In this document: piece by piece, positions 46,005 to 47,220 of the stretch | How the letters are laid out: the number at the start of each line of letters is the position of its first letter | Numbering within the stretch: position 1 is the first letter of the stretch | Assembly (NCBI GenBank): GCA_017539045.1 | Contig: JAFYHS010000016.1 | Coordinates: 1-47,220, forward strand | From: Bacteroidales bacterium | GTDB taxonomy: Bacteria; Bacteroidota; Bacteroidia; Bacteroidales; F082 | Reading direction: 5' to 3' | DNA length: 47,220 nucleotides | Notes under the pieces: generated by a model | Databases searched by the model: none | What the model was told of the DNA's origin: nothing | Seen by the model: the letters and a program-made list of their open reading frames with translations, nothing else | Made by a program: the position numbers and the translations under genes

Positions 46005-47220
46005 CTATTTTTTCTTTTGAAAAACTAATTCTACTCCATGTTGAAATAAAGTCATTGTGTTCTTTTCCGGATCAAATTCAAATGTTGCCCCTATCGGGTC
46101 ATACTTAAATTTGTCCTTGTCAACTGCTTCAAACGCAAAAACATCATCGCCAATCTGCGCAATCAATGTGTTTCCTTCTTTTGTTACAATAATTTCCAAA
46201 CCGAGTTCCGCGGAAACATACTCGCCTAAATAAACGTCCAAGTCCTCCGAAGCGACATTATAGAATTCCGGTAACTCATAAGGTTTGCCGTAAACAGCGC
46301 TTAAAACCGCCTTTTTAATATCTCCAAGTTTAAAATTAAGCCCGTTAGAAGTCATGGCAAACGAAACATTTCCATCTGCATAATGCGAATAAACTGTAAT
46401 AAAACCATCTATTCCGCCCGTGTGCCCTAAACCAATGTTATCGCCAAAAGGAATCTCGAACAGCCCAAGACCGTATTCGTCCTTGATGGTTTTCATCATT
46501 TCGAGACTTTCATTAGTCAGAAGCCTTCCACCAAACAAAGCGTCTGCGAATTTTGTCAAGTCGGTCGGCGTTGACACTATTGCACCGGCCCCCATCGGAA
46601 CAGTGCAGTCCGTTTCGTTTTCAACCACCCAAGAGCCTAAGAAGCGATACGATCGGCATTCGTTGTCGTTAGGATTGGTTTTGCCAAAAACGTATGTGTC
46701 AGCCAAACCAATGGGCTCGACAATGTATTCCTGCAACAGGTCGGAATAGGGTTTCGAGAAAATCTTTTCAAGCATGTATGACAACAGCACATAGTTCGAA
46801 TTGCTGTAGTCTGCCGTGCTGTCGGGTTCGAAGTCGCTGCCGTCGTTCTCAATAATCCCAAGCATTTCTTTTTCTGTCTTAGGCTGGGTGCACCAGGTCA
46901 GATAGTCATCGTTGTGTGTAAAATCGTGTATTCCGCTCCTATGGCTTAGCAAATGCCTTACTGTTATTTTCTGTGAATTTGCGATTGTCGGAAACCATTT
47001 GTCAATCGTTTGGTCAAGGTCTATTTTCTTTTCTTCAACTGCCTTTAAAACCAAAACCGCTGTAAACGATTTCGAGACGGAACCAATTCTATATTTGGAT
47101 TTTTCAGTTGCTTTTACATTGTTTTCGACCTCAGCGAAGCCGACTGTTTTTGTGTAGATAATCTCCCCGTTCTTCGTGACGGCAACACTTCCCATAAACT
47201 TGTTGTTTTCTTCAAGTATA
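46005..47220 (-). CDS. Serine hydrolase (beta-lactamase class C-like), 5' end outside window
   Basis: The frame is open to the window edge, so at least eight codons precede the first Met at 47195; the true start lies outside. The protein has SVSK (the Ser-x-x-Lys nucleophile motif), DYSNSNYVLLSYMLE (the Tyr-x-Asn motif) and HTGGIDGF (third motif), all marks of the serine beta-lactamase/D-aminopeptidase family. It likely acts on peptides, esters or cell-wall fragments. It has a clearly lower G+C content than its neighbours. The 56 bp between the MATE gene and this stop show no terminator hairpin. Confidence 0.9.
   Translation of the reverse strand, partial: ILEENNKFMGSVAVTKNGEIIYTKTVGFAEVENNVKATEKSKYRIGSVSKSFTAVLVLKAVEEKKIDLDQTIDKWFPTIANSQKITVRHLLSHRSGIHDFTHNDDYLTWCTQPKTEKEMLGIIENDGSDFEPDSTADYSNSNYVLLSYMLEKIFSKPYSDLLQEYIVEPIGLADTYVFGKTNPNDNECRSYRFLGSWVVENETDCTVPMGAGAIVSTPTDLTKFADALFGGRLLTNESLEMMKTIKDEYGLGLFEIPFGDNIGLGHTGGIDGFITVYSHYADGNVSFAMTSNGLNFKLGDIKKAVLSAVYGKPYELPEFYNVASEDLDVYLGEYVSAELGLEIIVTKEGNTLIAQIGDDVFAFEAVDKDKFKYDPIGATFEFDPEKNTMTLFQHGVELVFQKKK

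Overview
The window looks like a chromosomal contig from an anaerobic, probably gut-associated member of the Bacteroidales (Bacteroidota). The grounds are: repeated TAnnTTTG -7 promoter boxes in place of sigma-70 boxes, A-rich rather than Shine-Dalgarno leaders, type IX secretion (T9SS) C-terminal sorting domains, a BspA-like repeat protein, Na+-translocating NADH:quinone reductase (Nqr), a diheme-type fumarate reductase and a gamma-alpha fused 2-oxoacid:ferredoxin oxidoreductase. There is no phage, integrase, insertion sequence, rRNA, tRNA or CRISPR array that I can support.

Layout. 0-2.9 kb: korBA (minus) diverging from a 2x[4Fe-4S] ferredoxin. 3.0-3.9 kb: a lipoprotein. 3.9-7.9 kb (minus): a family 2 glycoside hydrolase, a YbjN-like protein and a fused protein kinase-AAA+ ATPase. 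8.1-10.1 kb: gyrB. 10.2-15.1 kb (minus): an outer-membrane barrel protein and a 1018-aa TPR protein. 15.2-21.1 kb: nqrABCDEF. 21.1-23.4 kb (minus): a five-gene unit (small winged-helix protein, DUF1905, Bcp peroxiredoxin, PhzF-like, HEAT-like). 23.4-25.0 kb: two A+T-richer orphan genes. 25.0-29.6 kb: frdCAB and an AspT/YidE-type permease. 29.6-34.0 kb: two converging cobalamin-riboswitch units, one a CoA-transferase plus MarC, the other a DUF4465-tandem repeat-T9SS protein broken by a one-base frameshift. 34.1-35.8 kb: a CDF metal exporter and a lipoprotein flavin-reductase-like protein. 35.9-36.7 kb: a BspA-like T9SS cargo. 36.9-40.6 kb: an ECF sigma operon carrying two T9SS cargo genes. 40.7-45.9 kb: AraC regulator divergent from GNAT, TonB-type receptor and MATE pump. 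46.0 kb to the edge: a truncated serine hydrolase of lower G+C.

How they work together. KorAB plus ferredoxin, Nqr and Frd form the core of anaerobic energy conservation: 2-oxoacid oxidation reduces ferredoxin, NADH oxidation by Nqr pumps Na+, and quinol is oxidised by fumarate. The resulting succinate can go to propionate through B12-dependent methylmalonyl-CoA mutase and a CoA-transferase, which makes the B12 riboswitch on the CoA-transferase notable.

Most interesting are the B12-controlled island (29.6-34.0 kb), the kinase-AAA+/YbjN pair, and small dispersed repeats inserted in frame inside nqrA, nqrF and frdA.
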